5,901 nucleotides of DNA from JARRLC01 sp050290865 (GTDB lineage: Bacteria > Pseudomonadota > Alphaproteobacteria > Rhizobiales > Rhodomicrobiaceae). The DNA lies in the NCBI GenBank assembly GCA_050290865.1, contig JBNKIW010000102.1, positions 1 to 5,901 on the forward strand, given 5' to 3'. The position numbers were made by a program, and so were the translations under genes. Positions 1 to 5,480 of this stretch are shown in pieces (within the stretch, counting starts at the first letter, position 1; each line of letters opens with the position of its first letter). The notes beneath the pieces are model-generated. The model saw only the letters and a list, made by a program, of their open reading frames with translations. It was not told where the DNA came from and ran no database searches.

Positions 1-2
1 AC

Positions 3-185
3 GCCTGGGAGACGCTGCGCAATACCCTCTCGAGCCAGGTGCGCATCACTGCCACCGTGCGACGCCGCGACGGACGCGCCGTACACGTCCGAAAAGCCAG
101 CCGCCCCGAACCGGCGCAAGTGCGCATCCTCACGGCGCTGAAGCTCCCTGCCAATCCCGGCGGGACGCAGCAGACGCTCATCTGA
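3..185 (+). CDS. Transposase C-terminal fragment (cut by window start)
   Basis: An open frame enters from the left edge and ends at TGA 183-185, giving 60 codons. About 49 of 60 codons end in G or C, as expected of a real gene in a high-GC genome. The visible end contains W-E-T-L-R, then V-R-I-T-A-T-V-R-R-R-D-G-R, then H-V-R-K-A-S-R-P-E-P-A-Q, and closes with a P-G-G-T-x-x-T-L-I tail. This resembles the small beta-rich C-terminal tail I associate with some IS4-superfamily DDE transposases, but that is recalled resemblance, not a search. The catalytic DDE residues lie outside the window. Its end differs from that of the transposase at the right edge, so the two are probably different elements. 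A non-transposase identity cannot be excluded. Confidence 0.55.
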   Translation, partial: AWETLRNTLSSQVRITATVRRRDGRAVHVRKASRPEPAQVRILTALKLPANPGGTQQTLI

Positions 186-381
186 GCACGCGCAGCCATC
201 CCGCCACCACCCCTGCGAGCCAACGCAAGTGTAGTGCCAAACGCTCGCGGCCCAGAGGCTTACGTCTTTGATTTGAAACGACTCTGAAGGGCCAAAATGG
301 CGAAGATGGACTAACATCCGGCCAAGCCTCTTCGACGATTGCTTCAGGGACGATGGCGGTTGGTTTGGTAGATGTCTTCAT
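178..381 (-). CDS. Small hypothetical ORF, 67 codons, doubtful
   Basis: The frame runs from ATG at 379-381 to TGA at 178-180. It is preceded by an AAGGAAA Shine-Dalgarno-like stretch (minus strand of 390-396) with 8 nt spacing, which is the main argument for translation. The product has no recognised domain: a polar, proline-containing first half with P-S-S-P-F-W-P-F-R, then an arginine-rich, weakly hydrophobic end around W-L-A-G-V-V-A-G-W-L. Against it, only 17 of the first 40 codons end in G or C, unlike guaB and lepA. Its 3' end also overlaps the convergent transposase stop by 8 bp, and it probably crosses the insertion sequence boundary. It lies 128 bp downstream of guaB on the same strand. 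It may be a chance ORF. Confidence 0.27.
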   Translation of the reverse strand: MKTSTKPTAIVPEAIVEEAWPDVSPSSPFWPFRVVSNQRRKPLGRERLALHLRWLAGVVAGWLRVLR

Positions 382-509
382 GGCGTTGCTTTCCTTTCAT
401 GGAATCATCACCCCAAGCCTACCGGCTCAAGGCGAGCAACGCCTGCCTCCCATTTTCAACATTCAGCGGGGCAATGCTGGACTCCCCGAAGCTCGAGAAT
501 CTCAGGCTA
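186..509. other. Spacer between transposase and guaB
   Basis: This 324-bp gap holds only the doubtful small ORF. The terminal end of the left insertion sequence should lie in the first part of it, but without the other end of the element the inverted repeat cannot be placed. A small inverted repeat at 430-444 (AGGCG, 5-nt spacer, CGCCT) sits about 65 bp beyond the guaB stop. It has no T tract, so it is at best a weak candidate for a guaB transcription end. No RNA gene was seen. Confidence 0.4.
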
Positions 510-2000
510 CTAATCGTTGTTGGTCGGATAGTTCGGGCTTTCGCGCGTGATCGTCACATCATGTGTGTGGCTTTCACGCAGGCCCGCATTGCTGATCTGG
601 AGGAACTCCGCCTTCTGGTGCATGTCGGGCACCGTCGGGCAGCCCGTATACCCCATCGCCGCGCGCAATCCCCCGACGAGCTGGTGCAGTACGCTGGATA
701 CCGGCCCCTTATATGGAACCTGGCCCTCGATACCTTCCGGCACCAGCTTCAGTGTGTCGCCGACCTCCTCCTGGAAGTAGCGGTCGGCCGAACCGCGCGC
801 CATGGCGGCGAGCGAGCCCATGCCGCGATAGGATTTGTATGACCGCCCCTGGTAGAGATAGACCTCGCCGGGGCTCTCGTCCGTCCCGGCAAGCAGCGAG
901 CCGATCATCACCGCGCTGGCGCCAGCGGCGAGTGCTTTGGCGAGATCGCCCGAAAATTTGATGCCGCCATCGGCGATCACGGGAATGCCGGCCTTGTGCG
1001 CCTCCCCGGCGGCATCCATGATCGCCGTGAGTTGCGGCACGCCCACGCCCGCCACGATACGCGTCGTACATATCGAGCCCGGCCCGATACCGATCTTGAT
1101 GGCGTCAGCGCCTGCGCCGATCAGCGCCTTCGCGCCGTCCGCAGTGGCGACGTTGCCCGCGAGAACCTGCACGGAATTGGACAGGCGCTTGATCCGGTTC
1201 ACGGCCTCGAGAACGCGGCTCGAATGGCCGTGCGCCGTGTCCACCACCATGAGATCGACGCCGGCGTCGATCAGCCGTTCGGCGCGCTCGAAACCGGTCT
1301 CGCCGACGGTTGTTGCCGCCCCAGCGAGCAGGCGTCCCTGCGCGTCCTTGGACGAATTCGGATATTGCTGAGCCTTCTCCATGTCCTTCACGGTGATCAG
1401 GCCGATGCACTGATAGTCCTCATCGACGACAACCAGCTTTTCGATGCGGTATTGGTGCAGAAGGCGCATCGCCTCGGTGTTGCTCACGCCTTTGCGGACC
1501 GTGACGAGGTTTTCCTTCGTCATCAGCTCCGAGACCGGTTGATTGCGATCTGTGGCGAAGCGCACGTCGCGGTTGGTGAGAATGCCGACCAGCTTTCCGT
1601 CCGCCGCGCCGTTGGCCTGCGGGGCCACCACAGGAATGCCGGAAATGCCATGGCGCTTCATGAGCGTGAGCGCCTCTTCCAGCGTCGCATCCGGCTGGAT
1701 GGTCACGGGGTCGAGCACGATGCCGGACTCGTACTTCTTCACCTTGCGCACCTGCTCGGCCTGTTCCGGCGGTTCCAGATTCCGGTGAATGATGCCGATA
1801 CCGCCCGCCTGGGCCATGGCGATCGCAAGGCGCGCTTCCGTTACGGTGTCCATGGCGGCAGAGAGGATGGGGATGCTGAGCCTGATTCCCCGCGTGGCCC
1901 AGGAGGACACGTCGACGGAGGCGGGAAGAACCTCGGAATGCGCGGGCCGCAGCAGAACGTCGTCGAAAGTCAGGGCAGTGCCTGGCCGCAGGATGGCCAT
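510..2000 (-). CDS. guaB: Inosine-5'-monophosphate dehydrogenase
   Basis: GuaB oxidises IMP to XMP with NAD+, the first committed and usually rate-limiting step of GMP synthesis, in the cytosol as a tetramer. Numbering from ATG 1998-2000 (496 residues, close to the usual length), the N-terminus has the family signature L-T-F-D-D-V-L-L at 10-17, then S-A-A-M-D-T-V-T-E near 47-55. Two CBS domains interrupt the barrel at roughly 95-215, with G-I-L-T-N-R-D and G-L-I-T-V-K-D repeats. The catalytic loop G-P-G-S-I-C-T-T has its cysteine at 311. A-D-G-G-I (343-347) binds the phosphate, and the mobile flap has Y-R-G-M-G-S (391-396). The C-terminus ends on TAG at 510-512. A GTG four codons upstream (2010-2012) is an alternative start with better placed GAGAG spacing. 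I prefer the ATG because the first residues then match the short leader usual before the signature. The gene looks intact, with all key motifs present. Confidence 0.96.
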   Translation of the reverse strand: MAILRPGTALTFDDVLLRPAHSEVLPASVDVSSWATRGIRLSIPILSAAMDTVTEARLAIAMAQAGGIGIIHRNLEPPEQAEQVRKVKKYESGIVLDPVTIQPDATLEEALTLMKRHGISGIPVVAPQANGAADGKLVGILTNRDVRFATDRNQPVSELMTKENLVTVRKGVSNTEAMRLLHQYRIEKLVVVDEDYQCIGLITVKDMEKAQQYPNSSKDAQGRLLAGAATTVGETGFERAERLIDAGVDLMVVDTAHGHSSRVLEAVNRIKRLSNSVQVLAGNVATADGAKALIGAGADAIKIGIGPGSICTTRIVAGVGVPQLTAIMDAAGEAHKAGIPVIADGGIKFSGDLAKALAAGASAVMIGSLLAGTDESPGEVYLYQGRSYKSYRGMGSLAAMARGSADRYFQEEVGDTLKLVPEGIEGQVPYKGPVSSVLHQLVGGLRAAMGYTGCPTVPDMHQKAEFLQISNAGLRESHTHDVTITRESPNYPTNND

Positions 2001-2011
2001 TCTCTCAATCA

Positions 2012-2022
2012 CTCTCTCTCTC
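2012..2022 (-). promoter_or_regulatory. Purine-rich GA repeat acting as guaB ribosome binding region
   Basis: On the minus strand this is an unbroken GAGAGAGAGAG tract abutting, and sharing the first G of, the possible GTG start at 2012. It ends 11 nt before the ATG at 2000. It is the only Shine-Dalgarno-like sequence near the start. It gives normal spacing for the GTG but long spacing for the ATG; a second GAGAG lies immediately before the ATG. The start is therefore uncertain by four codons. Confidence 0.4.
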
Positions 2023-2089
2023 GGGTTGATGATTACGAGTCGCCAGCACAGGCGGTACGCATGTCTATCATTTCGACGCCCGTCTGGCT

Positions 2090-2161
2090 AGTACGGCCCG
2101 CAACAAGCTTGTCCCCAGTTTGCCATACGCGCTCATACCGACTTGGCTCGCGGGCTGTACT
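2090..2161. repeat. 12-bp inverted repeat enclosing 48 bp
   Basis: AGTACGGCCCGC at 2090-2101 is the reverse complement of GCGGGCTGTACT at 2150-2161 in 11 of 12 positions. The outer flanks keep a further T-G-G-C match if one base is bulged. A perfect 10-bp palindrome, ACAAGCTTGT, lies inside at 2103-2112. It sits in the guaB upstream region, so it could be an RNA or DNA hairpin, an operator, or the ends of a miniature inserted element. The exact 12-mer GCGGGCTGTACT recurs at 5388-5399. A 12-bp match in a window this size can arise by chance. Confidence 0.35.
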
Positions 2162-2217
2162 GCCACCGGCTGCTTCAATGGGAAAAGCCTTCCCCAGATT
2201 GAGAAGCAACTGCGGTG

Positions 2218-2331
2218 TCAATTCGCATCCATCTCCAGCGCCGCAATGAACGCCTCCTGCGGGATGTCCAGCTTCCCGAACTGGCGCATCTTCTTCTTGC
2301 CTTCCTTTTGGTTGTCGAGGAGCTTGCATTT
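2218..2331 (-). pseudogene. lepA: Displaced lepA 3' end (remnant, 37 codons plus stop)
   Basis: These 114 bp align without gaps to the end of the intact lepA at 3358-3471, with 11 mismatches. The match includes a 39-bp identical run (2272-2310 against 3412-3450). Read on the minus strand, the reading frame and the TGA stop are preserved: the remnant encodes K-L-L-D-N-Q-K-E-G-K-K-K, then F-G-K-L-D-I-P-Q-E-A-F, and ends E-M-D-A-N. Compared with the intact protein the changes are R585C, K590N, V604L, K616E, E618D and E619A; the other base changes are silent. Similarity stops abruptly at 2331/2332, where the intact gene continues R-T-V-D but the remnant does not. No start is expected and it is not a functional gene. 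The pattern points to a diverged lepA allele, not to random decay. Confidence 0.9.
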
Positions 2332-2486
2332 GGATATTAGTAGACGGAACATCTGTACACCATGGAGTTGTGATTTCCTATTTACTCCCTTCAGAGTAGG
2401 CGGTTGGTCGTGCCTTTTGAGTGGGCTAGCTAACGTACGTCTACGGCTTCATCCGATTGCTGTTCCCGGCCTGACGGTAAGGTTGT

Positions 2487-2492
2487 AGGAGA
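2487..2492 (+). promoter_or_regulatory. Ribosome binding site of the glycosyltransferase
   Basis: AGGAGA lies 5 nt before the GTG at 2498. An in-frame TAG at 2486-2488 overlaps it, and the next in-frame ATG is 83 codons into the protein. The site therefore fixes GTG 2498 as the start. Confidence 0.7.
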
Positions 2493-2497
2493 CTACA

Positions 2498-3301
2498 GTG
2501 CTTGATCCGCACATCATCCAAGCGTTTGTGATATCCCTGCCGAGCGCGTCTGCACGGCGCGTGCGTATAAGAGGCTGCCTGACTGGCAATATCACTTATG
2601 AAATAGTAGACGCTATTGCTGGATCAGCGTTGAAGGATGATCTACACGAGTACTGCTCGGATCAATATTTTCCACGCTTCTATCGTTATTTGACACTGAA
2701 CGAGGTGGCGTGCTCGGTGAGTCATCGGAACGCGCTGGAGCGTTTCATGGCAAGTACCGCGAGATTTGGCCTCATCCTTGAGGATGACGCGCATATCGAT
2801 CTGGTCGACTTTAACAAGATACTCAATGTCGCTGCAGCTATGGAAGATTTCGATATCACAAAGATCGGAGGGTGGGGGAAGTATATCTCCGAGGGAGTCG
2901 CACTAACAGATTGTCAGGGAGTCCGGATAGCCGCCGTTGTAACCTTCGGTGTTTGCTCGCATGCCTATATCGTTTCCCGCTCAGGTGCGCAGAAACTCAT
3001 TAACTCGATCTTGCCTGTTCGCGCTCCCTATGATTCGTTCCTGCGCAATGTCCATGTGCATCAGTGCAATATTTACGAGACTTCGCCATGGCTGTCCTCG
3101 TTGCAGCCCGAGTATGAGAACAGCATGATCGGAGACCGCAGAGTAACCTACAGACGTCCTTTGGCGGTATGGTCTCATTTGCGTGCCATGTTTTCCCGAC
3201 TGCAGCACAATACCGGAACGAGTGTCTTCAACCTACGCCGTTTCGGCCTCGCCTACCTGACCAAGAAAGGGTTTTCTAAGCGATTGCCGTCCGGCATGTG
3301 A
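2498..3301 (+). CDS. Glycosyltransferase family 25 (LPS biosynthesis type)
   Basis: This 267-residue protein is close to the usual length of family 25 sugar transferases, which use nucleotide sugars to extend lipopolysaccharide or similar surface glycans at the inner face of the cytoplasmic membrane. Family landmarks appear in order: the opening strand V-I-S-L-P-S-A-S-A-R-R (11-21); L-T-L-N-E-V-A-C-S-V-S-H-R (65-77), matching the E-x-x-C-x-x-S-H block; L-I-L-E-D-D-A (92-98), the acidic motif expected to bind the metal and nucleotide sugar; and H-A-Y-I-V-S-R-S-G-A-Q-K-L-I (155-168). P-Y-D-S-F follows near 177-181. No signal peptide or membrane helix is evident; the tail is basic. The start is GTG with AGGAGA 5 nt upstream. 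The gene faces lepA, with stops 56 bp apart. Its GC is lower than its neighbours and it has no glycan-synthesis partners here, which suggests horizontal transfer. Donor sugar and acceptor cannot be told from sequence. Confidence 0.85.
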   Translation: MLDPHIIQAFVISLPSASARRVRIRGCLTGNITYEIVDAIAGSALKDDLHEYCSDQYFPRFYRYLTLNEVACSVSHRNALERFMASTARFGLILEDDAHIDLVDFNKILNVAAAMEDFDITKIGGWGKYISEGVALTDCQGVRIAAVVTFGVCSHAYIVSRSGAQKLINSILPVRAPYDSFLRNVHVHQCNIYETSPWLSSLQPEYENSMIGDRRVTYRRPLAVWSHLRAMFSRLQHNTGTSVFNLRRFGLAYLTKKGFSKRLPSGM

Positions 3302-3314
3302 CGAAATCGCTCCG

Positions 3315-3340
3315 ATCTCGGGTGAATTAATGCGCGAGAT
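3315..3340. terminator. Weak hairpin between convergent glycosyltransferase and lepA
   Basis: ATCTCG at 3315-3320 pairs with CGAGAT at 3335-3340 across a 14-nt loop, within the 56 bp separating the two convergent stops. The position suits a shared transcription end. However, the stem is short and no T run follows on either strand, so intrinsic termination is doubtful. Confidence 0.2.
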
Positions 3341-3357
3341 GAAGCAAACGCGCCCTA

Positions 3358-3471
3358 TCAATTCTCTTCCATCTTCAGCGCCGCAATAAACGCCTCCTGC
3401 GGGATGTCTACCTTCCCGAACTGGCGCATCTTCTTCTTGCCTTCCTTTTGCTTGTCCAGCAGCTTGCGCTT
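3358..3471 (-). repeat. Direct repeat copy within intact lepA 3' end
   Basis: This is the partner of the displaced copy at 2218-2331, in the same orientation at an offset of exactly 1140 bp. It shares 103 of 114 positions, and the longest identical run is 3412-3450. It forms codons 584-620 and the stop of lepA. If the segment between the copies was integrated, this is the junction that restored the gene. Confidence 0.88.
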
Positions 3472-5220
3472 GCGCGTCACGTCGCCGCCGTAGCATTTCG
3501 CCGTGACGTCCTTGCGTAACGCCGAGAGCGTCTCGCGCGCGATGATCTTGCCGCCGATTGCCGCCTGGATCGGGATCTGGAACATGTGCCGCGGGATCAG
3601 TTCCTTCAGCTTCTCGCACATGACTCGTCCGCGCTGCTGCGCCCGGGTCCGGTGCACGATCATCGAGAGCGCGTCCACGGGTTCGGCGTTCACCAGAATC
3701 GACATGCGCACGAGGTCGCCCGCCTCGTAGCCGGTGATCTGGTAGTCGAAGGATGCGTAGCCGCGCGTAATGGATTTCAGCCGGTCGTAGAAGTCGAACA
3801 CCACCTCGTTCAGTGGCAGGTCGTAGACGACCATGGCGCGGCTGCCTGCGTAGGACAGGTCGTGCTGGCGCCCGCGGCGGTCCTCGCACAATTTGAGCAC
3901 GGCGCCCAGGAACTCATCAGGCACCAGGATCGTCGCCTTGATCCACGGCTCCTCGATGCGGTCGATCTTCACCACGTCGGGCATGTCAGCGGGATTGTGC
4001 ATCTCGATGTGCGTCCCGTCGGTCATATAGAGGTGATAGATCACGCTCGGCGCGGTGGTGATCAGGTCGATGTTGAACTCGCGCTCGAGCCGTTCGCGGA
4101 TGATCTCCAGATGCAAGAGGCCGAGAAACCCGCAGCGGAAGCCGAAGCCGAGCGCCGCCGAGGTCTCCATCTCATATTGGAAGGAGGCGTCATTGAGCCG
4201 CAGCTTGCCCATAGCCTCGCGCAAATCCTCGAATTGCGCGCTGTCCACCGGGAACAGGCCGCAGAACACGACGGGCTGCGCTTCCTGGAAGTCGGGTAGC
4301 GGCTTGGCGGTCGGTCGCTTCTCATCGGTCACGGTGTCGCCGACGCGCGTATCGGCCACCTGCTTGATGGCGGCGGTGAAGAAACCGATCTCGCCCGGCC
4401 CGAGGCTCTCGCGCATCTCCGGCTTGGGCCGGAAGATGCCGACGCGGTCCACGAGGTAGGACGCGCCGGTGGACATCAGCTTGATGCGCTGGCCTTTGCT
4501 GAGTTTACCGTCGATCACGCGCGCCAGCACCACGACGCCGAGATAGAGGTCGTACCAGCTATCGACCAGGAGGGCCTTCAGCGGAGCGTCCGCCAGCCCG
4601 TGCGGGGCGGGGAGGCGATGGACGATGGCCTCCAGTACCTCGTCGACGCCGAGGCCGGTCTTTGCCGATATCTCGACAGCGTCCGCTGCGTCGAGTCCGA
4701 TGACGTCCTCGATCTGCTGGCGTACCCGGTCCGGTTCGGCGGCAGGCAGGTCGATCTTGTTAAGGACGGGGACGATCTCGTGATTGTTGTCGAGCGCCTT
4801 GTAAACATTGGCCAGCGTCTGCGCCTCCACCCCTTGGGAAGCGTCTACGACCAGCAGCGAACCTTCGCACGCGGCCAAGCTTCGGCTGACTTCATAGGTG
4901 AAGTCCACATGACCGGGCGTGTCGATCAGGTTGAGCTGATAGGTCTGGCCGTCCCGCGCGGCGTATTCGAGACGCACGGTCTGCGCCTTGATGGTGATGC
5001 CGCGCTCGCGCTCGATCTCCATCGAGTCGAGCACCTGCTCCTTCATCTCGCGCGCCGTGAGGCCGCCGCAAATCTGGATCAGACGATCGGCAAGCGTCGA
5101 TTTGCCATGGTCGATATGGGCGACGATGGAGAAATTGCGGATGTGCTCCAAGGCGGGAGCCTTTGCAGGCTCCGCGGCTTGCGCGCCCGCAGCGTCGTGC
5201 GTGTGGTTTTTCGAGATCAT
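3358..5220 (-). CDS. lepA: Elongation factor 4 (LepA) translational GTPase
   Basis: LepA is a ribosome-associated GTPase. It is proposed to back-translocate or remodel stalled ribosomes and to help 30S assembly; it is partly membrane-associated in some bacteria. From ATG 5218-5220 the protein has 620 residues, slightly longer than the roughly 600 usual, owing to a 20-residue Ala-rich N-terminal extension before I-R-N-F-S-I-V-A-H. GTPase motifs are complete: A-H-I-D-H-G-K-S-T (34-42), R-G-I-T-I (73-77), D-T-P-G-H (100-104), N-K-I-D (154-157) and S-A-K (185-187). The EF-G-like middle domains follow, then the LepA-specific C-terminal domain with Y-G-G-D-V-T-R-K-R-K (577-586) and a lysine-rich end. 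An in-frame ATG 49 codons upstream (5367) would add sequence unlike LepA and is rejected. No good Shine-Dalgarno precedes 5220. The last 37 codons are duplicated at 2218-2331 and may be a replaced end. The gene looks functional. Confidence 0.96.
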   Translation of the reverse strand: MISKNHTHDAAGAQAAEPAKAPALEHIRNFSIVAHIDHGKSTLADRLIQICGGLTAREMKEQVLDSMEIERERGITIKAQTVRLEYAARDGQTYQLNLIDTPGHVDFTYEVSRSLAACEGSLLVVDASQGVEAQTLANVYKALDNNHEIVPVLNKIDLPAAEPDRVRQQIEDVIGLDAADAVEISAKTGLGVDEVLEAIVHRLPAPHGLADAPLKALLVDSWYDLYLGVVVLARVIDGKLSKGQRIKLMSTGASYLVDRVGIFRPKPEMRESLGPGEIGFFTAAIKQVADTRVGDTVTDEKRPTAKPLPDFQEAQPVVFCGLFPVDSAQFEDLREAMGKLRLNDASFQYEMETSAALGFGFRCGFLGLLHLEIIRERLEREFNIDLITTAPSVIYHLYMTDGTHIEMHNPADMPDVVKIDRIEEPWIKATILVPDEFLGAVLKLCEDRRGRQHDLSYAGSRAMVVYDLPLNEVVFDFYDRLKSITRGYASFDYQITGYEAGDLVRMSILVNAEPVDALSMIVHRTRAQQRGRVMCEKLKELIPRHMFQIPIQAAIGGKIIARETLSALRKDVTAKCYGGDVTRKRKLLDKQKEGKKKMRQFGKVDIPQEAFIAALKMEEN

Positions 5221-5226
5221 GGCGCT

Positions 5227-5254
5227 TAGATAATGGAAAACGGGCGGTCCGCAA
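5227..5254 (-). promoter_or_regulatory. Possible lepA promoter close to the start codon
   Basis: On the minus strand TTGCGG (5249-5254) and TATCTA (5227-5232) are separated by 16 nt. Each matches the sigma-70 consensus in only about half its positions. The -10-like box ends 6 nt before the lepA ATG, so transcription would begin at or next to the start codon. That would suit the lack of a Shine-Dalgarno sequence. The evidence is weak and rests on spacing. Confidence 0.2.
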
Positions 5255-5442
5255 AGCGTTCTGTTCTCTGTCCGGCGTGTCCCCGTTCCAGGGTTGCGTG
5301 GGGAACAAAGGGGAGCCGGAATTGCCAGGATCAGCCGGAAATACCTCCGACCGATCAGGTTTTCCATCCGCTAAGGTTGCGTCTCGGGCGGGCTGTACTA
5401 GTCCGAAGTTCCCAGCGCCACACCAACAGTTCCCCCTACACT

Positions 5443-5473
5443 TCAATCACTTAAGATTGACGCGCGGTGCGCG
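5443..5473. repeat. Two adjacent hairpins just past the IS1634-type transposase stop
   Basis: TCAATC (5443-5448) and GATTGA (5455-5460) form a perfect 6-bp stem with a 6-nt loop. Directly next to it CGCGC (5461-5465) and GCGCG (5469-5473) form a 5-bp stem with a 3-nt loop. They begin 7 nt beyond the transposase stop codon. They may be part of the element end or its transcription end; there is no T tract. Confidence 0.4.
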
Positions 5474-5480
5474 GTACTGT

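Larger units (their letters stand above)
2001..2497. other. Non-coding stretch between guaB and the glycosyltransferase
   Basis: This 497-bp stretch has three parts. Positions 2001-2217 are the guaB leader and presumably the original lepA-guaB spacer. Positions 2218-2331 are a displaced lepA 3' end. Positions 2332-2497 are sequence of unknown origin leading to the glycosyltransferase ribosome binding site. I found no convincing promoter for either flanking gene and no RNA gene. The longer open frames here on either strand have no recognisable domains. Confidence 0.5.
2332..3357. mobile_element. Putative inserted segment at the lepA 3' end
   Basis: About 1 kb lies between the displaced lepA end and the stop of the intact lepA, and it carries one gene on the opposite strand. 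Three 60-base lines of the gene that I counted are 40, 48 and 52 percent GC, against 63 and 68 percent for two lines of lepA. Direct repeats of a gene 3' end bounding low-GC cargo are typical of islands that integrate into conserved genes. No integrase, excisionase or transposase is present inside, so an autonomous element is not shown. Unequal recombination, or import of a lepA-linked fragment, would also fit. Confidence 0.45.
5221..5480. other. lepA upstream region and insertion sequence end
   Basis: This 260-bp gap contains the lepA leader and, toward 5443-5480, the terminal non-coding end of the IS1634-type element. The exact element boundary cannot be set without its other end. An in-frame extension of lepA to 5367 has no LepA-like sequence. 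A GCGGGCTGTACT motif shared with 2150-2161 lies at 5388-5399. No RNA gene was seen. Confidence 0.45.

Noticed and set aside
996..2249. Long plus-strand open frame of 417 codons across guaB
   Set aside because: It is antisense to guaB, is rich in His, Arg, Asp and Ala as expected of a reverse-strand shadow of a high-GC gene, and has no recognisable domain.
2033..2329. Minus-strand 98-codon open frame over the lepA remnant
   Set aside because: Its first part reads the lepA remnant in the wrong frame; the lepA frame with its own stop at 2218 explains the sequence better.
3315..3340. Strong bidirectional intrinsic terminator between the glycosyltransferase and lepA
   Set aside because: The stem is only 6 bp with a 14-nt loop and no T run on either side; kept only as a weak candidate.
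2332..3357. A complete integrative element with its own integrase
   Set aside because: The only gene supported in the segment is the glycosyltransferase; there is no room for an integrase and no matching motif.
3586..4299. Plus-strand open frame of 237 codons within lepA
   Set aside because: It lies entirely antisense to the intact lepA, with composition typical of a complementary-strand shadow.
5221..5367. N-terminal extension of LepA from an upstream in-frame ATG at 5367
   Set aside because: The 49 extra residues do not resemble LepA, which normally begins shortly before the G1 motif; the start at 5220 already gives a protein slightly longer than usual.
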